From: Rhodospirillaceae bacterium UBA4479
GTDB taxonomy: Bacteria; Pseudomonadota; Alphaproteobacteria; Rhodospirillales; Casp-alpha2
Direction of reading: 5' to 3'
DNA length: 6,496 nucleotides
Assembly: GCA_002389175.1 (NCBI GenBank)
Contig: DGNZ01000233.1
Coordinates: 1-6,496, forward strand
Under the pieces are notes generated by a model. It ran no database searches and was not told the origin of the DNA. It saw only the letters and a list, made by a program, of their open reading frames with translations. Positions 1 to 5,905 of this stretch are shown piece after piece; position 1 is the stretch's first letter; every line of letters starts with the position of its first letter. Made by a program: the position numbers and the translations under genes.

Positions 1-810
1 AAATCTTTTATTCAAACAGATGCGGCCATCAATCCGGGGAATTCAGGTGGTGCGTTGGTTTCTATGGACGGTAAGCTTGTTGGTGTGAATACAGCAATCT
101 TTTCTAAAAGCGGTGGATCCCATGGGATTGGTTTTGCCATTCCATCAAATATGGTGCGGGCTGTCATTACGGGTATGAGGGAAAATGGCAGATTGATAAG
201 GCCGTGGTTGGGGGCTTCGGGGCAGACCGTGACGGCGGATATTGCGGCATCATTGTCGATGCGCGTGCCCCAGGGGGTGATTGTCAGCCAAGTTCATGCC
301 GACGGCTCAGCCGGCCGCGCGGGCCTGCGTGCGGGAGATGTGATCTTGGCGGTGAATGGCTATGAGATTTCCGGACCGGACGAACTTGGATACCGGATAG
401 CGACTTTGCCTGTTGGCGACCGTGCGGTGCTCCGGGTTCGAAGGGGGGATAAGATCATTCCGCTAACGGTTGATCTGTTGCCTGCGCCCAGCACAGTTGA
501 TCCAGATTTAACGGAACTGGCGGGTAAGCATCCTTTGGTAGGTTCTGTTGTTGCAAACCTATCGCCCGCGATTGCCGAAGAGCATCAACTAGATCCCTTC
601 AACTTAGGGGTCGTGGTATTACAGATCAGGCGCGGTTCCGTTGCGGATCGACTGGAATTTCGCCCCGGCGATATCGTGCAACAAGTGAATGGCGATGATG
701 TTGCGAATGTTGAAAGCTTGCGCAATTTGGTCCAGCGCCAAGACATCTCGGAATGGCGTATTCGGGTGGGCCGAGGCGGCCGATCCTTTGATCTGGTCTT
801 CCGGGGATAG
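1..810 (+). CDS. degP: Do/HtrA-family periplasmic serine protease, C-terminal part (5' end outside window)
   Basis: The reading frame is open from the first base and ends at TAG 808-810, giving 269 residues. It begins inside the protease domain: the sequence QTDAAINPGNSGGAL carries the catalytic serine (codon 43-45) in the GNSGG motif, followed by the conserved GIGFAIPSNMV strand. The catalytic His and Asp lie upstream of the window. Two PDZ domains follow, roughly residues 65-155 (LRAGDVILAVNG) and 175-265 (FRPGDIVQQVNG), the layout of DegP/DegQ. Family members are exported, form oligomeric cages and degrade or refold misfolded envelope proteins. The signal peptide is not visible. A TTG at 55 should not be taken as a start, because it lies inside the conserved GGAL segment. 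A following rarA is a common alphaproteobacterial arrangement. DegP versus DegQ naming cannot be settled from this part; the family call is very secure. Confidence 0.95.
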   Translation, partial: KSFIQTDAAINPGNSGGALVSMDGKLVGVNTAIFSKSGGSHGIGFAIPSNMVRAVITGMRENGRLIRPWLGASGQTVTADIAASLSMRVPQGVIVSQVHADGSAGRAGLRAGDVILAVNGYEISGPDELGYRIATLPVGDRAVLRVRRGDKIIPLTVDLLPAPSTVDPDLTELAGKHPLVGSVVANLSPAIAEEHQLDPFNLGVVVLQIRRGSVADRLEFRPGDIVQQVNGDDVANVESLRNLVQRQDISEWRIRVGRGGRSFDLVFRG

Positions 811-903
811 ATTGTGGGGCTGCTTGGCCTCTTATATCGGATACGGTAATCTGCCAATTAATCATACTGAACCATAACGTTGAGTATCAAAGAGGATAAT
901 CAC
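811..903 (+). promoter_or_regulatory. Spacer between protease and hydrolase genes with a weak promoter-like sequence
   Basis: This 93-base spacer is the only sizeable gap in the left block, so it is the likeliest place for a promoter driving the hydrolase, rarA and rluC. A poor sigma-70-like pair is visible: CTGCCA (851-856) and CATAAC (872-877), separated by 16 bases, each matching the consensus at four of six positions. No convincing terminator hairpin with a T run follows the protease gene, so read-through is also possible. The location is inferred from gene spacing more than from the motif. Confidence 0.2.
892..896 (+). promoter_or_regulatory. Ribosome binding site that decides the hydrolase start
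   Basis: GAGGA lies 7 bases before the ATG at 904. An in-frame TTG at 880 would extend the protein by eight residues, but it lies upstream of this site and has no comparable purine-rich motif. The ATG at 904 is therefore preferred. Confidence 0.7.
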
Positions 904-1605
904 ATGAGCGGAACGGACATCACGATTAATTCCAATGACGGTAGCCAATTCTCTGGCTATTTGGCGTTGCCAGAGGGGGACGCGGAGTCGGCCCCCGGCG
1001 TTGTTGTCATTCAGGAAATCTTCGGGGTAAACGACGTGATGCGCGGCATCACAGATGATTGGGCCGCACAGGGCTATGTGGCACTTTGCCCGGATGTTTT
1101 CTGGCGCCAAGAACCTGGCATCCAATTGACGGATCAAACCGAAGAAGACTGGGCGCGGGCGTTCGAGTTGTTTAACGGCTTCGATTTGGACACGGGTATC
1201 GATGATATATCGGCAAGCATCGAAACGGTGCGCCGGATGACTGAATGCAACGGAAAAGTAGGAACAGTTGGTTTTTGCTTAGGAGGCCGGTTGGCATTTT
1301 TGACAGCTACACGCGCTGATCCAGATGCTGCTATTGGATATTACGGTGTGATGCTGCAAGAACACACCGACGAGAAGCTCAGGTCGCCCGTTATGTTGCA
1401 TATCGCCACCGAAGACGGGTTTGTGCCAAAAGATGCCCAAGAAGCCATCCACGCGGCTTTGGACGGCAACAAGATGGCCACGCTGCATGATTACGTTGGC
1501 AACGATCATGCGTTCGCACGCAAAGGCGGCGAGCATTATGATGAAGCTGCCGAAAAACTTGCGCGCGAACGTTCAGCAGCGTTCTTTGCCCAGCATCTAA
1601 GCTAA
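904..1605 (+). CDS. Dienelactone hydrolase family protein
   Basis: This is a 233-residue alpha/beta hydrolase, close to the usual length of the family (about 230-245). Visible landmarks are QEIFG with Glu38, the nucleophile elbow GFCLGG with Cys125, Asp171 in ATEDGFVP, and His202 in GNDHAF. Together they form the Cys-Asp-His triad of dienelactone hydrolases, and Glu38 matches the glutamate that controls the cysteine in the well-studied enzyme. No signal peptide is seen, so it should be cytoplasmic. The characterised enzyme hydrolyses dienelactone to maleylacetate in chlorocatechol breakdown, but most chromosomal paralogues have unknown substrates. No aromatic-degradation gene is nearby, so a general carboxylesterase or lactonase role is as likely. 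The ATG start is set by GAGGA 7 bases upstream. The gene ends 13 bases before rarA, suggesting co-transcription. Family membership is secure; the substrate is unknown. Confidence 0.93.
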   Translation: MSGTDITINSNDGSQFSGYLALPEGDAESAPGVVVIQEIFGVNDVMRGITDDWAAQGYVALCPDVFWRQEPGIQLTDQTEEDWARAFELFNGFDLDTGIDDISASIETVRRMTECNGKVGTVGFCLGGRLAFLTATRADPDAAIGYYGVMLQEHTDEKLRSPVMLHIATEDGFVPKDAQEAIHAALDGNKMATLHDYVGNDHAFARKGGEHYDEAAEKLARERSAAFFAQHLS

Positions 1606-1618
1606 TAGGGCGGCGTCG

Positions 1619-2920
1619 GTGTCCACGTTATTTGAGGCCGATGCCCCCAGACCACTAGCAGACAGAATCCGCCCCGCGACTTTGGCTGAAGTCGTCGGAC
1701 AAGATCATATTTTGGGTCCTGACGGACCGCTTCAACGGATGGTATCTAGTGGGAAACTCGCCTCTATCATTCTTTGGGGGCCGCCAGGGACAGGCAAAAC
1801 AACGATTGCACGTCTGATTGCACGTGACACCTCGTTCGCCTTTACGCCATTGTCGGCTGTGTTTTCGGGTGTTGCTGATGTCCGAAAAGCTGTCGAAGAA
1901 GCCAAGCGCCGTCGGGATATGGGGCAGGGTACCCTGTTATTCGTCGACGAAATACATCGTTTTAATCGCGCCCAGCAGGATGGGTTTCTACCGTTTGTTG
2001 AGGACGGCACGATTGTGTTGGTTGGCGCGACAACAGAAAATCCGTCGTTTGAATTAAACGCTGCGCTGTTATCGCGGGCGCAGGTGATGGTGTTGCATCG
2101 GCTGGATGATGCGGCCCTGGAAGAGCTATTGGCCCGTGCTGAAGCGATGGAAAAGCGGGAACTGCCCGTTGATGACGATGCACGGTTGGCGCTTCGGGCT
2201 ATGGCCGACGGGGACGGGCGATACCTTTTGAACCTTGCTGACAGCCTGTTCGGACTGCACGACGGCGAGAAATTATCGCCCGATAAGCTCGCCAATGTCG
2301 TTCAAAGCCGTCAGCCGCTGTACGACAAAGGCCAAGAAGCACACTACAACCTGATCTCGGCGCTGCATAAATCATTGCGGGGGTCGGACACAGAAGCCGC
2401 GTTATATTGGTTTGAGCGGATGATCGCGGGGGGAGAGGATCCACGCTACATCGCACGTCGTTTGGTCCGCTTTGCATCCGAAGACATCGGCATGGCTGAT
2501 CCCAACGCACTGACGCAGTCCATCGCGGCGTGGGAAGCGTTTGAGCGGTTGGGCTCGCCCGAAGGTGAATTGGCCATTGTTCAATGCATTATCTATTTAG
2601 GAACTGCACCTAAATCCAATGCGGCTTATAAAGCTGAAAAGGCCGCAAAGCGCTTAGCCCGTGAAACAGGGTCGTTAATGCCGCCAAAGCATATTCTGAA
2701 TGCACCGACCAAGTTAATGAAAGACATCGGCTATGGGCAGGGGTACAAGTATGACCACGATGCCACCGATGGATTTTCGGGGCAGGACTATTTCCCAGAT
2801 GACATGCAGCGCCCCAGCATATACACACCGCGCGATCAGGGTTTCGAACGCGAAATCTCGAAACGAATGAAATATTGGGCCGATTTGAGAAATCAACGGC
2901 GTAAGGATGATGACTCGTGA
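1619..2920 (+). CDS. rarA: Replication-associated recombination protein A (RarA/MgsA, AAA+ ATPase)
   Basis: This complete 433-residue protein belongs to the RarA/Mgs1/WRNIP1 family, cytoplasmic clamp-loader-like AAA+ ATPases that act at stalled or gapped replication forks. The N-terminal segment RPLADRIRPATLAEVVGQDH is typical. Walker A is GPPGTGKTT (residues 54-62), Walker B is LLFVDEIHRFN (106-116), sensor 1 is GATTENPSF (136-144), the arginine finger is probably Arg153 in LLSRA, and the sensor 2 region is GDGRYLLN with Arg201. The C-terminal tetramerisation part is marked by SALHKSLRGSD (247-257), DPRYIARRLVRFASEDIG and, near the end, QDYFPD. No key residue is missing and the length is normal. 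The start is GTG at 1619, with AGGG 8 bases upstream; this start gives the expected N-terminus. The gene follows the hydrolase by 13 bases and precedes rluC by 16 bases, so the three probably share a transcript. Confidence 0.97.
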   Translation: MSTLFEADAPRPLADRIRPATLAEVVGQDHILGPDGPLQRMVSSGKLASIILWGPPGTGKTTIARLIARDTSFAFTPLSAVFSGVADVRKAVEEAKRRRDMGQGTLLFVDEIHRFNRAQQDGFLPFVEDGTIVLVGATTENPSFELNAALLSRAQVMVLHRLDDAALEELLARAEAMEKRELPVDDDARLALRAMADGDGRYLLNLADSLFGLHDGEKLSPDKLANVVQSRQPLYDKGQEAHYNLISALHKSLRGSDTEAALYWFERMIAGGEDPRYIARRLVRFASEDIGMADPNALTQSIAAWEAFERLGSPEGELAIVQCIIYLGTAPKSNAAYKAEKAAKRLARETGSLMPPKHILNAPTKLMKDIGYGQGYKYDHDATDGFSGQDYFPDDMQRPSIYTPRDQGFEREISKRMKYWADLRNQRRKDDDS

Positions 2921-2936
2921 TCATAAGTGCAGATAA

Positions 2937-3932
2937 ATGAGCGGCGTCCGACATATACCGATCAAAGAGGTCGCGGATGGCATGCGTCTCGACCGATGGT
3001 TGCGAGAGGAATTCCCTGGTCTGAAGCAGGGGAAGCTTCAAAAACTGCTGCGGACCGGGCAAATACGGCTCGATGGTGCGCGTGCAAAATCGGGGGATCG
3101 AGTGGAATTTGGGCAACAAGTCCGTGTGCCGCCGAATATTGATGATAATCCGCAGATCAATACGCACCCAAAAATGATTGATCCAGACGTTGCGCGGGAA
3201 TTAAGTGACACGCTCAAGGAACGCATTGTTCATATTGATGATGACCTGATTGCACTCAATAAGCCTGCTGGTCTGGCCGTGCAGGGCGGTTCAGGAACCC
3301 ATATCCATATTGATGGCGTGCTGGACTATATGAAAATGGGCGCAAAAGAACGCCCGCGCCTGGTGCATCGATTAGACCGTGACACATCTGGGATATTGCT
3401 GCTGGCCAGGACACGGCAAAGTGCGACCCGGTTGACCAAATCATTTCAATCACGCGAAACGCAAAAGGTTTACTGGGCGATTACCGTCGGCGTGCCGTCT
3501 GAAAAAGAAGGCATGATCGATGCGCCATTGGCAAAATTACCAGGAGCGCGAGGAGACCTTGTTCAAATTAATGAAAATATGGGCAAGCCCGCGAAAACCT
3601 TGTTCCGTGTGATCGATAGCATGGGAAAAGACGCATCTTGGCTTGAATTGCAGCCATTGACGGGGCGAACCCATCAATTGCGGGTCCATACCCAGGCCAT
3701 TGGTGTCCCCATTTTAGGGGATCCAAAGTATGGCCTGAGAGATGCAGGCGTTCTTGAAATGGGTGTCGACAACCAATTGCATCTGCATGCACAGGCATTG
3801 ATGTTCAGAGGCAGTGGCGACAAGGACTTAATGGTCACTGCGACGCTGCCTGAACACATGGAACGCACCTTCAAGAGTCTCGGATTCGATGTTAAAGACG
3901 AAAATGCGGGACCTTCTGAAAGGTATTCTTGA
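2937..3932 (+). CDS. rluC: RluC-like 23S rRNA pseudouridine synthase (RluA family)
   Basis: This is a complete 331-residue protein. An S4 RNA-binding domain occupies about residues 14-70 (RLDRWLREEFP, then LQKLLRTGQIRLDG). The catalytic domain has LNKPAGLAVQGGSG (107-120) and the signature HRLDRDTSG (144-152), in which Asp147 is the expected catalytic aspartate. The later GRTHQLRVH motif is also present. Family members convert specific uridines in 23S rRNA to pseudouridine; E. coli RluC modifies positions 955, 2504 and 2580. The GGSG after the KPAG motif favours RluC over RluD, but paralogue assignment from sequence alone is moderate. The ATG at 2937 gives the expected MSG...GMRLDRW beginning, although no good Shine-Dalgarno sequence precedes it, so it may depend on ribosomes leaving rarA 16 bases upstream. 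The crcB gene often found at this junction is absent. Confidence 0.93.
   Translation: MSGVRHIPIKEVADGMRLDRWLREEFPGLKQGKLQKLLRTGQIRLDGARAKSGDRVEFGQQVRVPPNIDDNPQINTHPKMIDPDVARELSDTLKERIVHIDDDLIALNKPAGLAVQGGSGTHIHIDGVLDYMKMGAKERPRLVHRLDRDTSGILLLARTRQSATRLTKSFQSRETQKVYWAITVGVPSEKEGMIDAPLAKLPGARGDLVQINENMGKPAKTLFRVIDSMGKDASWLELQPLTGRTHQLRVHTQAIGVPILGDPKYGLRDAGVLEMGVDNQLHLHAQALMFRGSGDKDLMVTATLPEHMERTFKSLGFDVKDENAGPSERYS
3911..3924 (+). terminator. Weak hairpin at the 3' end of rluC, possible terminator
   Basis: ACCTT (3911-3915) and AAGGT (3920-3924) form a perfect 5-bp stem with a CTGA loop, followed by ATTCTT just before the rluC stop codon. The stem is short and there is no real T run, so it is at best a weak terminator. 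It is listed because the rluC operon must end somewhere before the regulator operon. Confidence 0.15.
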
Positions 3933-3943
3933 GGTCGTTGCCG

Positions 3944-3976
3944 TTTGTTCAGAAAGTTGTAAGGTACCTGAACGAA
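3944..3976 (+). repeat. Inverted repeat between rluC and the response regulator gene
   Basis: TTTGTTCAG (3944-3952) pairs with CTGAACGAA (3968-3976): nine base pairs including one G-T wobble, around a 15-base loop. The core GTTCAG/CTGAAC is perfect. It lies 11 bases after the rluC stop and could be an mRNA 3' structure or a protein-binding palindrome. The absence of a following T tract argues against a standard rho-independent terminator. Confidence 0.4.
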
Positions 3977-3978
3977 AC

Positions 3979-4009
3979 TCCGCATAGGGACTCTTAGCGT
4001 CTGTGCGGA
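3979..4009 (+). repeat. Second inverted repeat upstream of the regulator gene
   Basis: TCCGCA (3979-3984) is the exact reverse complement of TGCGGA (4004-4009). The inner segments GGAC (3987-3990 region) and GTCT can pair further, leaving a 7-base loop, so a two-part hairpin is possible. No T run follows. It may be an operator or leader structure for the regulator operon. Confidence 0.4.
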
Positions 4010-4015
4010 TAGGGA
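3981..4015 (+). repeat. Imperfect direct repeat, two 10-base copies
   Basis: CGCATAGGGA (3981-3990) recurs as CGGATAGGGA (4006-4015), nine of ten bases identical, start to start 25 bases. OmpR/PhoB-type regulators bind direct repeats, so this is a candidate autoregulatory site for the adjacent regulator. However, their half-sites are usually spaced about 11 bases apart, which makes the match imperfect. The copies partly overlap the arms of the inverted repeat at 3979-4009. Confidence 0.35.
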
Positions 4016-4067
4016 ATTTCACTGGGCACATTTGCAATGATCGTCTCTGAAAAAAAGCAAATCATAT

Positions 4068-4074
4068 AAGGAGG
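4068..4074 (+). promoter_or_regulatory. Strong Shine-Dalgarno sequence that fixes the true regulator start
   Basis: AAGGAGG lies 4 bases before GTG at 4079. It is the best ribosome binding site in the window. It shows that the regulator gene begins at 4079 and not at the TTG at 4164, where the uninterrupted downstream frame could formally be started. Confidence 0.85.
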
Positions 4075-4125
4075 CAGCGTGCGTTTATTGCTCGTTGAAG
4101 ATCACGAACGGTTCGCCAGTTTCGT

Positions 4126-4130
4126 AAAAA
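4126..4130 (+). other. Frameshift site: five-A run in the response regulator gene
   Basis: The bases read TTC GTA AAA AGA TGG in the frame of the GTG start, after which the encoded protein stops resembling a receiver domain. With four A in place of five the reading is TTC GTA AAA GAT GGC, which continues the family pattern exactly. The downstream frame has its own TAA at 4125-4127, so the frames can only join in this run. Five A is short for transcriptional slippage. Confidence 0.85.
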
Positions 4131-4748
4131 GATGGCCTAGAAAGCGGTGGTTTCACTGTCGATTTGGTCTTTACAGCAGGTGACGGTGATGCGGCCGTAC
4201 AAACGGTCAAATATGACGCCATTGTACTTGATCTGGGATTGCCGGATCAAGATGGATTAGAAGTCCTTAAAAAATGGCGTGACGACGGTGATGAGACCCC
4301 TGTTTTGATCCTGACCGCACGTGATGCTGTTGAAGACCGGGTCAAAGGCCTGAATTCTGGTGCCGACGACTACATGCTGAAACCGTTTGCGATGGAAGAA
4401 CTGGTTGCCCGCGTTCGTGCGTTATTACGCAGGCCCGGTGGTGTTCTGGGCACTGTCCTAGAAGAGGGCAATGTGGAACTGGATACGACGGCACGAGAAG
4501 TGCGTATCGATGAAAAAACAATCTCGATTTCCAGACGAGAAATGGAAGTCTTGGAGCAACTTTTGCGCCGAAAAGGTCGCGTGGTTCCCAAGGACGTCCT
4601 TGAAGATAAGATTTATGGCTTTGACGAAGAAGTCTCTTCGAATTCCGTCGAGGTCCACGTGTCACGTCTCCGGAAAAGGTTGACCGCTGCCAATGCGAGC
4701 GTGGTGGTTCATACAATTCTGGGCGTCGGTTATATGTTGAGCGCGAAC

Positions 4749-4753
4749 GAGGA
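4749..4753 (+). promoter_or_regulatory. Ribosome binding site for the DUF2336 gene, inside the regulator gene
   Basis: GAGGA lies 6 bases before the ATG at 4760, within the last codons of the response regulator. Together with the TAATG stop-start overlap it supports both this start and translational coupling. Confidence 0.7.
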
Positions 4754-4759
4754 TGCCTA

Positions 4760-5905
4760 ATGGGAGACCCCCCGAATACCGTATTTGATGCCGAAAGTTT
4801 AATGCTTCTCGCGCGCGAGAAGTCGGCGGAAAGTCGTAGCCGATTATCTCAGATCATTGTTGATCTGTTTGATAATCAAGCATCTGTCCTGACTGAGCGT
4901 CAAAGAACGCTTATGTATGGGATTTTGCAAACCGTCATCGGTGATATTGAATCATCCGTTCGCCAAGCTGTTGCTGGCCGATTGGCACTTATGGACGATG
5001 TACCGAGGGAATTGGTCTCACAACTCGCAAACGACGAAGCCAACATTGCATTTCCGATTTTATCCAAGTCAGGTCTACTGCGGGATAACGACCTTGTTGA
5101 GATCATAAAACTTCGAACCGAAGAGCACATGCTCGCGATCACGATGCGTCGGAATGTCTCAGAGACTGTTACGCAGGCGCTGGTTGATGCTGGCCACGAG
5201 CCCGTGATTATCTCCCTGCTAAAGAATGCCAACGCTAAGATTTCCGAGACGACGATGGAATACCTCGTCGAACAATCACAACGCGTCGATAGTTTTCAAG
5301 AACCTATCTTGAACCGTGATGATCTTAACCCCCAACTCGCGAAACGGATGTTTTTGTGGGTTTCGGCAGCATTGCGTCAGCATATTATATCCGAGTTTGA
5401 TCTGGATAAGTCGACCGTTGATGAACTGCTAGAACAAGTCACCTCCGAGGAAATCTCTGGAAAACCACTTCCTGAAAAGAAAAAAGTCGATCAACTCGCG
5501 GATGTCCTGAAAGACGAAGGCCTTGTGACTGTTGATATGCTTCTTACGGCTTTGAACGAGGGGGAGGTGCCGCTCTTCATCGCTTTGTTTTCAAAGGTCA
5601 CAAAGCTACGAGAGCATTTAGTCCAACGTTTGTTATTCGAACAAGGCGGGGAAGGCTTAGCGATTACCTGCAAAGCCATTGGAATGTCACCGGATGAGTT
5701 CGCACGGTTGTTTGAATTGAGCAAAGTTGCCAAAGCGGGCACGCAGGAAGAAATCGAAAAGCGACTGCCGCTTGTGGCGTCTTTTTACGAGGCAACACCA
5801 CGAAAAGCTGCGATCGATGTGTTGCGCTTACGGCACCGGGGGTCTGATTACTTGGGCGCACTTAGAGAGCTTGATGTAAGACTGAGAGATCATGGCAACG
5901 CGTAG
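4760..5905 (+). CDS. DUF2336 domain-containing protein, helical-repeat signalling accessory of unknown function
   Basis: This 381-residue protein is assigned by recognition to DUF2336, an uncharacterised family found mostly in Alphaproteobacteria. No signal peptide or membrane segment is visible, so it should be cytoplasmic. Residues 10-60 form an amphipathic helical start. Residues 65-175 contain successive helix pairs of HEAT-like character (VRQAVAGRLALMDDVP, then LLKNANAKISETTMEYLVEQS). A charged linker rich in Lys, Glu and Asp lies around 228-246. A second conserved helical region at 255-322 includes LLTALNEGEVPLFIALFSKVT, then LLFEQGGEGLAITCKAIGMS. No catalytic motif is recognisable, which fits a protein-interaction scaffold, but this is inference. 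The start codon shares one base with the regulator stop (TAATG), and the end overlaps the next gene by 14 bases, so it is almost certainly made together with both neighbours. This placement suggests it modulates the sensor or regulator. Confidence 0.87.
   Translation: MGDPPNTVFDAESLMLLAREKSAESRSRLSQIIVDLFDNQASVLTERQRTLMYGILQTVIGDIESSVRQAVAGRLALMDDVPRELVSQLANDEANIAFPILSKSGLLRDNDLVEIIKLRTEEHMLAITMRRNVSETVTQALVDAGHEPVIISLLKNANAKISETTMEYLVEQSQRVDSFQEPILNRDDLNPQLAKRMFLWVSAALRQHIISEFDLDKSTVDELLEQVTSEEISGKPLPEKKKVDQLADVLKDEGLVTVDMLLTALNEGEVPLFIALFSKVTKLREHLVQRLLFEQGGEGLAITCKAIGMSPDEFARLFELSKVAKAGTQEEIEKRLPLVASFYEATPRKAAIDVLRLRHRGSDYLGALRELDVRLRDHGNA

Larger units (their letters stand above)
4079..4760 (+). 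pseudogene. OmpR/PhoB-family two-component response regulator, frameshifted near its 5' end
   Basis: The start is GTG 4079, which reads MRLLLVEDHERFASFVK. The frame then needs a +1 shift to continue; unshifted translation ends at TGA 4181-4183 after 34 residues. Dropping one A from the five-A run 4126-4130 yields VKDGLESGGFTVD and a continuous 226-residue protein ending at TAA 4758-4760, the normal length for this family. In the corrected protein the receiver domain (about 1-115) has the acidic pair Glu7/Asp8, phospho-acceptor Asp51 (IVLDLGLPDQDG), Thr79 (ILTAR) and Lys101 (LKPF). A winged-helix DNA-binding domain (about 128-222) ends in SVEVHVSRLRKRL and ILGVGYML. It would be a cytoplasmic transcription factor phosphorylated by a sensor kinase, plausibly the PAS protein two genes downstream. 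As written, the receiver loses its first strand, so the product would probably be inactive. Sequencing error and genuine mutation cannot be separated here. Confidence 0.9.

Noticed and set aside
880..903. TTG at 880 as the start of the dienelactone hydrolase
   Set aside because: The ATG at 904 has a well-spaced GAGGA, and the extra eight residues match no family feature.
1732..2295. Long minus-strand reading frame of 187 codons opposite rarA
   Set aside because: Low-complexity Ser/Arg-rich product with no recognisable domain, lying wholly opposite a clearly conserved gene; it is a shadow of rarA codon usage.
2610..3167. Minus-strand reading frame of 185 codons across the rarA-rluC junction
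   Set aside because: It overlaps two conserved genes, shows no family motif and has no clear ribosome binding site.
3944..3976. Rho-independent terminator after rluC
   Set aside because: The stem includes a wobble and a 15-base loop, and no T tract follows; kept only as an inverted repeat.
4031..4069. Sigma-70 promoter TTGCAA / CATATA before the regulator
   Set aside because: The two boxes are 27 bases apart, too far for a sigma-70 promoter, and the second one abuts the Shine-Dalgarno sequence.
4124..4136. Programmed +1 frameshift like that of prfB, or transcriptional slippage
   Set aside because: No stop codon or internal Shine-Dalgarno occurs at the shift point, the zero frame runs on for many codons, and five A is short for polymerase slippage.
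4164..4760. TTG at 4164 as the real start of the response regulator
   Set aside because: It lies inside the receiver domain, has no ribosome binding site, and would delete the first strand and the Glu7/Asp8 pair. A strong Shine-Dalgarno and the missing N-terminus are present at 4079 in another frame.
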